Below, piece after piece: positions 29,497 through 37,849 of a DNA stretch of 64,000 nt. A model generated the notes under the pieces. It saw nothing but the letters and a program-made list of their open reading frames with translations. It did not search any database and had not been told where the DNA came from. A program made the translations under genes and the position numbers. How positions within the stretch are numbered: the stretch's first letter is position 1; each line of letters begins with the position of its first letter. Source of the DNA: Siansivirga zeaxanthinifaciens CC-SAMT-1 (GTDB taxonomy: Bacteria; Bacteroidota; Bacteroidia; Flavobacteriales; Flavobacteriaceae); NCBI RefSeq assembly GCF_000941055.1, contig NZ_CP007202.1, positions 2,898,437-2,962,436 on the forward strand, read 5' to 3'.

Positions 29497-31686
29497 TTAT
29501 TTAACATTTACATTTATTGTTTTAATGGTAGCTCCTAGAGTTTCACTTCTTTTACTGGGAGATGCATTGCCTACAATTATTTCGGCAAGTCCTTTGTGTT
29601 TTTTATTTTTCCCTTTTTTATCAATGTAATTAAAGAAATTAGCATCTATCAAAAAGTTCATTTTTACCGACTCATTAGGCTCTAAGTTTACACGTTTAAA
29701 GTTTTTTAAAGAACATAATGGCACACCCTCTGTGTTACCTTTTAAAGAGACGTATAATTGAATTACTTCCTCTATTTTAAAGTTTCCAGAGTTTGTTAGT
29801 GTAGCCTCTACCAATTGTGATTCATTTTTCTGAATTGTTTTTGAATTGATAGTTAGACTATCGATTTTAATGTTGGAATACGTAAGTCCAAATCCGAAAG
29901 GATATTGAGGTTCTTGCAACATATACTTATAGGTTCTGCCCTTCATGGAATAATCGTTGTAAGGGGGTAATTGTTTAATGTTTTTAGGAAAAGTAATAGG
30001 TAATTTTCCTGAAGGCGAAATATCGCCAAAAATAACATCGGCTATGGCATTACCACCTTGCTCGCCAGGATACCAGGCATAAATTAGAGCATCTACCAAC
30101 TCGCTTACCTCGGTTAAATCTAGGGGGCAACCTGCAAAAACAACTCCAATTAATGGTTTGTTATGTTTACCGCGCATTTTTCTTAAATAAGCCATTTGAT
30201 TTTCTGGTAAGGCCATAGATATATTATCGCCTTTATCTATAGAACCTATGGCTTCATTCTCTTCACCTTCCATCACAATTGTTAAACCCAACCCTATTAT
30301 TGTAGCATCAGATTTGCTTGCTAAATAGCTAAAATCATCTCCATTGTTATTATTAGTATGATTTATTAAGGTACCTGCTCTATATTGCACCGAAGTTATG
30401 GGCGAAACTTTCCCCATAACACCTTCAAGTAGTGTCACAAGGTTATCATTGAGGCCATAATAATTTCCAATTAGCGTTCTAATATCGCCCACCAATGGAC
30501 CGCTTAAATATAATTGCTTAATGTCTTTTTTTAGTGGTAACACACCATTGTTTTTTAATAGTACAATCGATTTTTGAGCCACCTTTCTAGCTAAGTCTAT
30601 ATTTTCCTTAGAATGAATTTCTTCTAAGCCTATTGTAGCATATGGATTATCTTCAAACGAATCAAACATGCCGAGTTTAAATCTCGTTTTTAAAAGTGGT
30701 CTCAATGCATTGTTTAAATCTTCTTCAGTTACTAATCCTTTCTCATAGGCATCTCCTAATTTTTTATAAGTATTACCACAATTAAGATTCGTACCGCTTT
30801 TTAATGCTAGTGCGGCAGATTCTTCGGGAGAATTGGTCAAACCATGGCGTTGGTGAAAATTTTTTAGGGCTCCACAATCACTTACAATATGTCCCTGAAA
30901 TCCCCAATCGCCTCGTAATATGCTTTGTAATAATGTTGGACTTCCGCAACATGCTTCATTATTGGTTCGATTATAAGCACACATTACAGCTTCAACACCT
31001 ACATCGATACAGGCCTTAAAAGCTGGTAAATAGGTTTCATATAAATCTTGTTGATTAACTATGGCATTAAATTGATGACGTTCTGCTTCTGGGCCGCTAT
31101 GTACAGCAAAATGTTTCGCGCAAGCGGCTGTTTTTAAATATTTTGGATTATCACCTTGCATACCTTTTATAAAAGATGCACCAATTTGACCCGATAAAAA
31201 AGGGTCTTCTCCATATGTTTCTTGGCCGCGTCCCCAACGTGGGTCTCTAAATATATTTACATTAGGACTCCAAAAGGTTAATCCCATATATCTAATAAAA
31301 TCGCCGTTATTTTTAATTAAATAATTGTTAACCGCACGTGCTTCGTCTGAAATGGTACTTCCTACTTCTTGAATTAAATTACGATCAAACGTTGCTGCCA
31401 TTCCTATAGCTTGTGGAAAAATAGTTGCTTTTGCCGAACGTGCTAAACCATGCAAGGCTTCGTTCCACCAATCGTAAGCCTTTATATTGTAACGATTAAT
31501 TTCATCGCTGGCGTTTAATAATTGACTCACTTTCTCGTCAAAAGTTAAACATCCAATTAAAAGTTCTACCCGCTCATTGTAACTTAATTGAGAATTCAAC
31601 CATGGCTTTGTATCGCAATTTGATTGTGATTGACTCCAACCTACAAATTGAAAGGCTACAAAAAACACCAAACAATATTTATTCAT
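29497..31686 (-). CDS. GH3 glycosidase (beta-xylosidase/beta-glucosidase type)
   Basis: Secreted GH3 enzyme of about 729 aa. I start it at ATG 31686-31684 (MNKYCLVFFVAFQFVGWSQS), which gives a signal peptide. A longer frame to 31758 overlaps the upstream lyase gene and lacks one. The N-terminal barrel has the nucleophile in HIVSDCGA (Asp270), and KHFAVHSGPEAERH carries sugar-contact residues. The alpha/beta sandwich domain (about 370-570) has GLGLTIVMEGEENEAIGS, and a fibronectin-III-like domain closes the protein. The SDCGA and YDWWNEALHGLAR style resembles the beta-xylosidase/arabinosidase branch. Xylose removal from ulvan oligomers is a fitting role. It is second gene of the 32968 block. 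Confidence 0.92.
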   Translation of the reverse strand: MNKYCLVFFVAFQFVGWSQSQSNCDTKPWLNSQLSYNERVELLIGCLTFDEKVSQLLNASDEINRYNIKAYDWWNEALHGLARSAKATIFPQAIGMAATFDRNLIQEVGSTISDEARAVNNYLIKNNGDFIRYMGLTFWSPNVNIFRDPRWGRGQETYGEDPFLSGQIGASFIKGMQGDNPKYLKTAACAKHFAVHSGPEAERHQFNAIVNQQDLYETYLPAFKACIDVGVEAVMCAYNRTNNEACCGSPTLLQSILRGDWGFQGHIVSDCGALKNFHQRHGLTNSPEESAALALKSGTNLNCGNTYKKLGDAYEKGLVTEEDLNNALRPLLKTRFKLGMFDSFEDNPYATIGLEEIHSKENIDLARKVAQKSIVLLKNNGVLPLKKDIKQLYLSGPLVGDIRTLIGNYYGLNDNLVTLLEGVMGKVSPITSVQYRAGTLINHTNNNNGDDFSYLASKSDATIIGLGLTIVMEGEENEAIGSIDKGDNISMALPENQMAYLRKMRGKHNKPLIGVVFAGCPLDLTEVSELVDALIYAWYPGEQGGNAIADVIFGDISPSGKLPITFPKNIKQLPPYNDYSMKGRTYKYMLQEPQYPFGFGLTYSNIKIDSLTINSKTIQKNESQLVEATLTNSGNFKIEEVIQLYVSLKGNTEGVPLCSLKNFKRVNLEPNESVKMNFLIDANFFNYIDKKGKNKKHKGLAEIIVGNASPSKRSETLGATIKTINVNVK

Positions 31687-31705
31687 AATTTTTATATTTT
31701 TTATT

Positions 31706-32968
31706 TTATTGGTATTCACATGGATAAAGTAATGAGGTTGTACTTGTATTCTTAGCATTGCTTAATTTACAAAATTCTGGTATTTCAAAGATACTTCCGG
31801 CAAAGGTGAATAAGTTATTAAGTGATGTTTTAGCTTTTTCAAAATCACCTATTTGTTGATAATCCCATTTTTTATCTTCCAGTACATACGGTTTTAAAAA
31901 TTGAAACGCCATTTGAATACTTGCACCATTATGAGCTTGATAATTCCACAAATCAACATTAAGTTTTTCACCAAAATAGGCTAGCTGTGTAAATCCTTTT
32001 AAATTCATTGTACTGTAAGATAAAGCTTTTGTTCTGGCTAATTCATGTGGTTGTTTACCGTCCTTTTCTATTTGCGTGGTAATTCGTTTATCTTTAACCT
32101 CTTCTAAAACCAGTTTTGCCTCATCGATCCTATTTAAAAACATAAGAATACTTACTACTTGCACATCGTAGTAAACAGCATGATTGTTTTTGGTATTTTT
32201 CTCAAAAAGTCCGTTTTCGCTAGTTTGAAGCCAATATAAGTAGGCGCTAAACCAATCTCGTAAGGCTGTACTTGTATTAATATCCATTGCACCGTTTAAC
32301 TCTAGAATTTCAATAGCTGTTATTATATTGGTTAATCCTGCAAATTCAATAATTCCAATACCTCTACCTGTATTCAATCCAGGAATTCCTTGAGCAAAAT
32401 TAAGGTTCGGATTCATTTTAGTTTCCTCATTTAAGAACCAGACTTTTAGTAACTCGAGACACTTTTTGGCATATTTTTGTTTGTCTGAAAAAAAATACGC
32501 TAAAGCGAGGTTAAAGGTGTTTTTAAACATGTCGCTTTTTACCGCTTCGTCTGTGGTATTTTTTCTGGTAAGTGGATTAATTTCACCATCCCTTCTTATC
32601 CAAGGCAAACCATCTGGCTTACTAGGATCTGGCCACCAATAAGGGCCAATTGACAAATAATCATGTTTATTTCCACTTGGAGGAGTTTGTGTTTTTTGAA
32701 CCACCGAAAAAACACCTTCTCTTTGTGCTTTATTTGCACTTTTTATTAAAGCTTTATATAAACCCGAAAATTGAGGTGTATGTATCTTTTCTTTTACCTT
32801 GCTTATTTTGCTATAATTATAAACCGTTAAATTAGTTTTTAGCGTATCATTTATTTTATATGGTTTAGCAATATTTTGAAATGGCGTTGTAGTTTTTTCT
32901 ATACTGTTTATTTCAACATTACCAACCAACAAAATTAATGACGTTATTTTAAGGATATTTAATATCAT
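31706..32968 (-). CDS. Alginate_lyase-superfamily enzyme, PL38-like (glucuronan-type lyase)
   Basis: Exported 420-aa alpha/alpha-barrel protein. A hydrophobic leader covers about residues 1-17. Superfamily blocks are clear: DYLSIGPYWWPDP near 103, DGEINPLT near 127, KNNHAVYYDVQ at 260-270 (candidate Asn/His/Tyr catalytic centre), and HELARTKALSYSTMNL near 306. This layout is that of the PF05426 group that includes PL5 alginate lyases and PL38 beta-1,4-glucuronan lyases. With glucuronic acid in ulvan, a uronate lyase acting on GlcA-containing oligomers is more likely than an alginate lyase, since no other alginate gene is present. It is first gene of its block, with a weak copy of the shared element upstream. 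Confidence 0.8.
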   Translation of the reverse strand: MILNILKITSLILLVGNVEINSIEKTTTPFQNIAKPYKINDTLKTNLTVYNYSKISKVKEKIHTPQFSGLYKALIKSANKAQREGVFSVVQKTQTPPSGNKHDYLSIGPYWWPDPSKPDGLPWIRRDGEINPLTRKNTTDEAVKSDMFKNTFNLALAYFFSDKQKYAKKCLELLKVWFLNEETKMNPNLNFAQGIPGLNTGRGIGIIEFAGLTNIITAIEILELNGAMDINTSTALRDWFSAYLYWLQTSENGLFEKNTKNNHAVYYDVQVVSILMFLNRIDEAKLVLEEVKDKRITTQIEKDGKQPHELARTKALSYSTMNLKGFTQLAYFGEKLNVDLWNYQAHNGASIQMAFQFLKPYVLEDKKWDYQQIGDFEKAKTSLNNLFTFAGSIFEIPEFCKLSNAKNTSTTSLLYPCEYQ

Positions 32969-33020
32969 AATTAATTTTATAATTTAATGAAATTATAATT
33001 ACTAAACTAAAAGTTAAAAT

Positions 33021-33037
33021 ATAGACAGGTTTGTAAC
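33021..33037 (-). promoter_or_regulatory. Possible shared upstream element (weak copy before the PL38-like gene)
   Basis: Minus strand reads GTTACAAACCTGTCTAT. The TTACAAA half matches the SusC copy, but the ACAGGATAG half is poorly kept (about 12 of 17 positions overall). Spacing to the start codon (52 bases) fits the set. Confidence 0.3.
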
Positions 33038-33057
33038 GTTTGGTTTAAAAACAGTTT

Positions 33058-33828
33058 CTAAAGTAGTTTTAGTTTAATATTTCTATATTCAACTTTCATG
33101 GGTGGTCCAACATGCACTTGCACTCCTATATACCCTTTTAATGATCTATTTATTGTATCGGCATCTGTAACTTCACTCATTAAAGTTCCGTTTATATAAT
33201 GCTGTAATTTATTACCATTAATTATTAAATGAACCTGATTCCAATCATTATTTTTAATTTTAGCCTTTAATGAATGAGGTGCTCCTAATGATTCTATTTC
33301 ATCTCTGATTAGCCAACAATTATTTTTAATATTAGCCCTTAAATTACCTGTTGAATCAGGGTTATTTTGGGGATTTATTAGCACTTTTTCTCCACGATAA
33401 GCTAAAGTAGTTCTTTTTTTCTCTTCATAATTCTGTCCGGTATAGCGTTGTTTTCCATCAATATCACATTGATAACCTCGAAGTGCATAAGGAATGGTAT
33501 CTAATAGCTCACTTCTGTAATTGACTCCACTATTGCCAGCTTCTGAAATTCGATATTCCAATTTAAGTTCGAAATTTTCAGGCTGTCCACCTTGCCAAAT
33601 AATAAAAGAGTTCTTTTTAAGCAGTGTTTCGGGTGTAACGATTCCAACCAAATTACCATTTTCAACATGCCAATAACCAGGATCGCCTTTCCAGTTTTTT
33701 AAGGTTTTACCATCAAATATACTTATAAAATCTCTATCTGTTTTTTGAATTTTATGTTCTTGTTTATTTACATGACATGACAATAAAAAACAAAAACTTA
33801 TTAAACAAATTAGTGTATTGTACCTCAT
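33058..33828 (-). CDS. DUF1080 lipoprotein (3-keto-disaccharide hydrolase-like)
   Basis: Lipoprotein of 256 aa (lipobox LLSC, Cys18) made of one concanavalin-like beta-sandwich. Domain hallmarks: FISIFDGKTLKNWKG at the start, YWHVENGNLVG, NFELKLEYRISEAGNSGVNYRSE, ALRGYQCDIDG, and the closing YIGVQVHVGPPMKVEYRNIKL. DUF1080 (PF06439) proteins have been linked to hydrolysis of 3-keto glycosides made by Gfo/Idh/MocA oxidoreductases in Bacteroides; one such oxidoreductase is at 27841. It is the last gene of the nine-gene run from 48904, 48 bases after the previous gene. It may alternatively be a simple glycan-binding module. Confidence 0.82.
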   Translation of the reverse strand: MRYNTLICLISFCFLLSCHVNKQEHKIQKTDRDFISIFDGKTLKNWKGDPGYWHVENGNLVGIVTPETLLKKNSFIIWQGGQPENFELKLEYRISEAGNSGVNYRSELLDTIPYALRGYQCDIDGKQRYTGQNYEEKKRTTLAYRGEKVLINPQNNPDSTGNLRANIKNNCWLIRDEIESLGAPHSLKAKIKNNDWNQVHLIINGNKLQHYINGTLMSEVTDADTINRSLKGYIGVQVHVGPPMKVEYRNIKLKLL

Positions 33829-33876
33829 TCTATTTTATAAATTCATTTATAAACTACAATAGTAAAAAACAATTGC

Positions 33877-34728
33877 CTATTTTGGATTACTACTTACATA
33901 ATCAACCAAAAATGATTTTACAGTCTCAACGCTTCCTGCATTTAAACCGGTAGTTACATTAGCGCCTGTAATCCAATACAAAACCATACCAGCATCGGAA
34001 CAATCCCAATAACCTTTTTGAAACTTAACCACATCATCTATTTCGGCCATTTTACCCATTACCCAAATCCACTGTATACGATCATCGGAATGGTTCATGG
34101 CCCAGTCCCATTCTGTTTTCTTGACTTTTAAATTAATGTTCTGATCTGGGATGCGTACTTCTTCAACACCAAAATCTAGAATGTCTTGCCACTTGTAAAA
34201 ATCGCCTGCATTATCGTTAGCCGGATGATGCGTAATTACCTTTACATATTTGAGTTTTTCTTTTTTTGAAGCTTTTAAAGCAAAGCCAATAATATCGGGT
34301 TCTCCTGCCTCTACAATCCAGAGAGGATCTTGCTCTGTGGATGCGTTTATGGCTTTTACCAAATCTTTAATGGTCTGGTCTGTTTGCCATTTAGCATCTA
34401 AAAACGTAATATGCTCAAAACCGCCCCAACGTCTGGCCGTACCATCGCAAGCGGTTTGCATCATGGCATGACGCTCTTTCTCGGCCGCTTCAGAAATTCT
34501 ATGAAGTACCACTAAATCGCAACTATGTGAATAATGTACTAAACGATTTTCTAGACCCGCTGCACGTAATAATGCTAAAGAAACAGCGGTGCCACCTAAA
34601 TCATCTGGGTCTGGTGAATTACCATCGGCCACAACAGCGATTCGTCCTGCTGGTGGATTTATCACTTGAGCAAATGCAAACGAAATACTAAAAAGAATAC
34701 TAACTACAGGTATTATTGATTTATTCAT
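33877..34728 (-). CDS. Secreted nucleoside-hydrolase-like protein of unknown substrate
   Basis: I choose the ATG at 34728-34726 (MNKSIIPVVSILFSISFAFAQ), which gives a typical signal peptide and 283 aa; the longer frame reaches into the upstream gene. Residues 30-46 (IAVVADGNSPDPDDLGG) carry Asp35, Asp40, Asp42 and Asp43, arranged like the calcium-binding Asp cluster at the N-terminus of nucleoside hydrolases and the related Sde182/DUF1593 group. Further conserved-looking pieces are EAGEPDIIGFAL and KVITHHPAND. An exported member inside a glycan locus could be a ribosidase-like or novel glycosidase. It lies between a carbohydrate-binding protein and the DUF1080 gene. The fold assignment is by motif only. 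Confidence 0.6.
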   Translation of the reverse strand: MNKSIIPVVSILFSISFAFAQVINPPAGRIAVVADGNSPDPDDLGGTAVSLALLRAAGLENRLVHYSHSCDLVVLHRISEAAEKERHAMMQTACDGTARRWGGFEHITFLDAKWQTDQTIKDLVKAINASTEQDPLWIVEAGEPDIIGFALKASKKEKLKYVKVITHHPANDNAGDFYKWQDILDFGVEEVRIPDQNINLKVKKTEWDWAMNHSDDRIQWIWVMGKMAEIDDVVKFQKGYWDCSDAGMVLYWITGANVTTGLNAGSVETVKSFLVDYVSSNPK

Positions 34729-34753
34729 GTTTAAAATTTTAATTATTAAGTAA

Positions 34754-36010
34754 TTATTTCGCTGAAAATGAAGATGGTGCATCTTGAACTTCCTTTCCTT
34801 TTCCAGCTGGAGCAAAAATAACTCCTGCCCAACGTCCTCTGGTATGTTCTTTACCATCTGCACTACCAATTTTTGCTGTTACGGTTATGGTATCCCCTTT
34901 TTTAATATCTATATTTTCCCATAAAGCATTAAAATTATAACCTTCCTCAAAAAGATGGACTGATAATGGTGGTTGATAACTACCAATTTCCTTATTATTA
35001 ATAATTAGTGTATAAGCAGAGCTGCCATCATTTTCTCCAACCCCAACGAAAATGATATCATATCTTCCACTTTCAAATTTAAAGGTAGTACTTGTACTTG
35101 CTTCTTCGCTCACTTTGGGATTTATAGCTAACCAATTTTTACCTTCTTTATAAAATTTAGTGTTGCTTACTGGAAAATCTTGGGCGGGTATTACCCTATT
35201 TTGTGATGTGAATGTTGCCACATTTTTAAAATAAGTTTCATTTGTTGTTGGTGATGCAACTTTTGAAAATGGAGCTGGTAAAACACCTTCTGAAATTAAT
35301 AAATCTGGACCTTCTTGCTTCGGAAAATAATTTTTATTAGTTGTTAAAATAAACTTATCGAATTCGAAACCGTCTTCGCGCATACTAAATTGAATGTCGT
35401 GAATACCTGGTTTTTCTATATCTAAATAAATTTGATGCGGTACACCACAATGAAATTCTTTGGTTCGTTGTTTGCTAGTCCATGTCCAGCGCATTTTTCC
35501 ATCGCACCATTGCATGCGTTGCCCACTTTCAGGCCAAGTCCCATTAAAACCAACATGCAATCCATTATCTTCACTACCCGTAGAAAATGCTCTTACCCAA
35601 ACATAATAACGTCCGGGGGTATTTATTTTTACTTTATAATGAACAACAGCCATGAGTCCTGGCTCGTTTGTAAAATTTTCACCTTGACTTATTTTATCTG
35701 CATGGGTTACACGCTCATCTGGTAAAATTTCAATATATGCGTTGTTACTGGCACCAAAACAATGTTGCTCATCTTCATCACGTCCAACACGAGGAACTTC
35801 ATCTTTTGATGTTCTAAACCATGATCTTATTTCAGATTTACTTTGGGCATAAAAATGTTCAGCTTCAACAGCCAAAAGTCCTTCTTTTTCTTCAAATACA
35901 AGTTCTTCACTAACAATAGGCGCATTAAATTTTGTTGCTTGTCCTTGTACTACCTGTCCAAAAATAGCAAGCAATAGGGTTGTCCTTAAAATTTGACTAA
36001 CTTTATACAT
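34754..36010 (-). CDS. Secreted carbohydrate-binding-like protein with two beta-sandwich regions
   Basis: About 418 aa from ATG 36010 (MYKVSQILRTT), with an upstream in-frame ATG at 36019. The signal peptide ends near VVQGQ. The first module (about 40-230) opens with LVFEEKEGLLAVEAEHF and contains GRYYVWVRAFSTGSEDNGLH and FEFDKFILTTNKNY. This is the plan of CBM6/35-like modules and of the GH115 C-terminal module. A second sandwich (about 280-405) has GRYDIIFVGVGENDGSSAYT and GRWAGVIFAPAGKG. There are no obvious catalytic motifs. The protein at 55851 opens with the same type of module (FEEQNGLLTIEMESG), so the two may share a ligand. A surface glycan-binding role is likely but unproven. Confidence 0.65.
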   Translation of the reverse strand: MYKVSQILRTTLLLAIFGQVVQGQATKFNAPIVSEELVFEEKEGLLAVEAEHFYAQSKSEIRSWFRTSKDEVPRVGRDEDEQHCFGASNNAYIEILPDERVTHADKISQGENFTNEPGLMAVVHYKVKINTPGRYYVWVRAFSTGSEDNGLHVGFNGTWPESGQRMQWCDGKMRWTWTSKQRTKEFHCGVPHQIYLDIEKPGIHDIQFSMREDGFEFDKFILTTNKNYFPKQEGPDLLISEGVLPAPFSKVASPTTNETYFKNVATFTSQNRVIPAQDFPVSNTKFYKEGKNWLAINPKVSEEASTSTTFKFESGRYDIIFVGVGENDGSSAYTLIINNKEIGSYQPPLSVHLFEEGYNFNALWENIDIKKGDTITVTAKIGSADGKEHTRGRWAGVIFAPAGKGKEVQDAPSSFSAK

Positions 36011-36029
36011 TATAATCATTTTAATAACA

Positions 36030-36057
36030 TTTTAAGTATGTTTTCGCATACTTAAAA
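36030..36057 (-). other. Perfect intergenic hairpin inside the operon
   Basis: An 11-bp perfect inverted repeat (TTTTAAGTATG / CATACTTAAAA) around a 6-base loop, in the 55-65 bases between the sulfatase stop (36075) and the next start. On the minus strand it ends in AAAA rather than a T-run, so it is a poor terminator. It may be an mRNA stability or processing hairpin that sets relative expression of the genes on either side. Confidence 0.5.
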
Positions 36058-36074
36058 CATCGTAGTTTATTATT

Positions 36075-37823
36075 TTATCGCTTATAATTCTTTAATAAAA
36101 TTTCTTCTGTTTTACTAGATTTAAAGCCAATACGATGTGCCTTAACAAGTATTTCTGATGTTTCAGAGAGCGATAAAGGCTGTTTATAAATACTCCAGGT
36201 TTTTGGATAGGTACCATCGCTGTTCTTAATTTTATATCCAATAGATGCCCCTTCGGTTTCACACGTTATGATTAACGTATCTTGTGCATATTGAATTTTA
36301 GGAGTTGTTGTTACGGGTTGGTTTTCATTACCATTCCATAGTTGTTTAATAAGTTCTCTTTCTGGTAAGTTTGGTGCATCATTAATATCTTGTAACCACC
36401 TATCCATTTCTGTACTTAATTCTAGTAATTTTTGGCTATATATCGGATTATCGGCTAGATTATTAAGCTCGTGTGGATCTGCAAGACAATCAAATAATTC
36501 TTCTGCGGGTTTGGTATCTCTAAACCATTGCTTTTGAATATCATTTAATTTTCCTTCGTCACGTAAACGTAACAATTCCTTCATGGTAGGAATCTGCTCT
36601 CGATAGCTAAGTGGCAGGTAATAGCCTTGTTCTGGTTTGTAATTTCTAATATACTTAAACTGCTTGTCACGAACTGCTCTAATAACATCGGTTACTTCGT
36701 CGAATCGGTCGGCAGCAGCGTGAATGTACTGCCGTTCGTTTTTAGATTTATATTTACCCAAAAAGGCCTGACCTTGCATGTATGGTAGCGGTTCTTTACC
36801 CGTTAATGAAAGTAAGGTAGGAGCAAAATCTACAAAACTAATTAACTGGTTGTCTTTAGTTCCTGCATTCATTTTTTTTGGAAACCGAATAATCATGGGT
36901 GTATTTAATCCCGAGTCGTAAATTAAACGTTTACCTCTTGGAAGTGGTCCACCATGATCGCCATAAAAGAAAATGATGGTATTTTCTAATAAACCATCGT
37001 TTTCTAGTTGTTTTAGAACCGCTCCTACTTGTTTATCCATTTCAGCAATATTATTATATAGCTTCCACATATCTCTTCTTACCACATCATTATCTGGTAA
37101 ATAGGGCGGAATTTTAAACTTGGTATCTTTTGGTAAATGTACAGGCGTTTCGGCCTCGGTCATATTTCCCGATTTCCATTTGTAAATAGTATCACCTGCT
37201 TTATAATGTCTGTTTTCAATATGCCTAAAACCATAGGGTTCAAATAATCCAGATTCGTGGGTGTTTGTAAAATTGAAAACAGCATAGAATGGTTGGTTAT
37301 CCTTTCTATTTCTCCAATGAGCATAGGGACTACTTTCATCCCAAGCGGTTTCGGGTGCCTTAAATTGATAATCTTCTTTGTAGTTATTGGTGCAATAATA
37401 ACCATTGGTTCGAAGTAATTCGCTTATCATTTTTACATCAGACGGAGGAACTGCTTCATAAGCCGGTAAGCCTGTTACTTCGGTATAAGAATTAACGCGC
37501 ATATGATTAGCTCCAATACTTGTTGGATACATACCCGTTGCAATAGCAGCTCTACTTGGTGCACAAACCCCCGAGGTTGAATATACATTTGGATAAATAA
37601 CCCCTTCATTCGCCAAACGGCTTAAATTTGGTGTTTGAACTGTTAAATCGCCAAAAGGCGGAATATAGGCGCCCATATCTTCGGTTACTAACCATAAAAT
37701 ATTTGGTTTTTGAGGTAGTAGTTCTTCTAACGAATTTTCACTGTCTTTCTTTGTTTCAACCAATTTATTTTGGCAACTTAAAAAAATTGAACAAATTATG
37801 AGTATTGATAAAATTCTAGACAT
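36075..37823 (-). CDS. Sulfatase (S1 family) lipoprotein with C-terminal chitobiase-like domain
   Basis: Sulfatase of 582 aa. The lipobox FLSC (Cys17) predicts a lipoprotein. KPNILWLVTEDMGAY begins the catalytic fold, the maturation motif is CAPSR (Cys87), and FYGDHGGPLPRGKR holds later ligands. The C-terminal 85 residues form a small chitobiase/Fn3-associated-type domain (ASIGYKIKNSDGTYPKTW), unusual for the other sulfatases here but also seen in the GH2 at 4684. It lies 26 bases after the unassigned 882-aa enzyme gene. Confidence 0.92.
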   Translation of the reverse strand: MSRILSILIICSIFLSCQNKLVETKKDSENSLEELLPQKPNILWLVTEDMGAYIPPFGDLTVQTPNLSRLANEGVIYPNVYSTSGVCAPSRAAIATGMYPTSIGANHMRVNSYTEVTGLPAYEAVPPSDVKMISELLRTNGYYCTNNYKEDYQFKAPETAWDESSPYAHWRNRKDNQPFYAVFNFTNTHESGLFEPYGFRHIENRHYKAGDTIYKWKSGNMTEAETPVHLPKDTKFKIPPYLPDNDVVRRDMWKLYNNIAEMDKQVGAVLKQLENDGLLENTIIFFYGDHGGPLPRGKRLIYDSGLNTPMIIRFPKKMNAGTKDNQLISFVDFAPTLLSLTGKEPLPYMQGQAFLGKYKSKNERQYIHAAADRFDEVTDVIRAVRDKQFKYIRNYKPEQGYYLPLSYREQIPTMKELLRLRDEGKLNDIQKQWFRDTKPAEELFDCLADPHELNNLADNPIYSQKLLELSTEMDRWLQDINDAPNLPERELIKQLWNGNENQPVTTTPKIQYAQDTLIITCETEGASIGYKIKNSDGTYPKTWSIYKQPLSLSETSEILVKAHRIGFKSSKTEEILLKNYKR

Positions 37824-37849
37824 AATATTATTTATTATTTTATTTCCTT

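Noticed and set aside
31706-32968. Alginate degradation as the role of the locus, from the alginate-lyase-type domain
   Set aside because: No other alginate genes (PL6, PL7, PL17, KDG pathway) occur, while rhamnose, xylose and sulfate functions dominate. The domain also covers glucuronan lyases.
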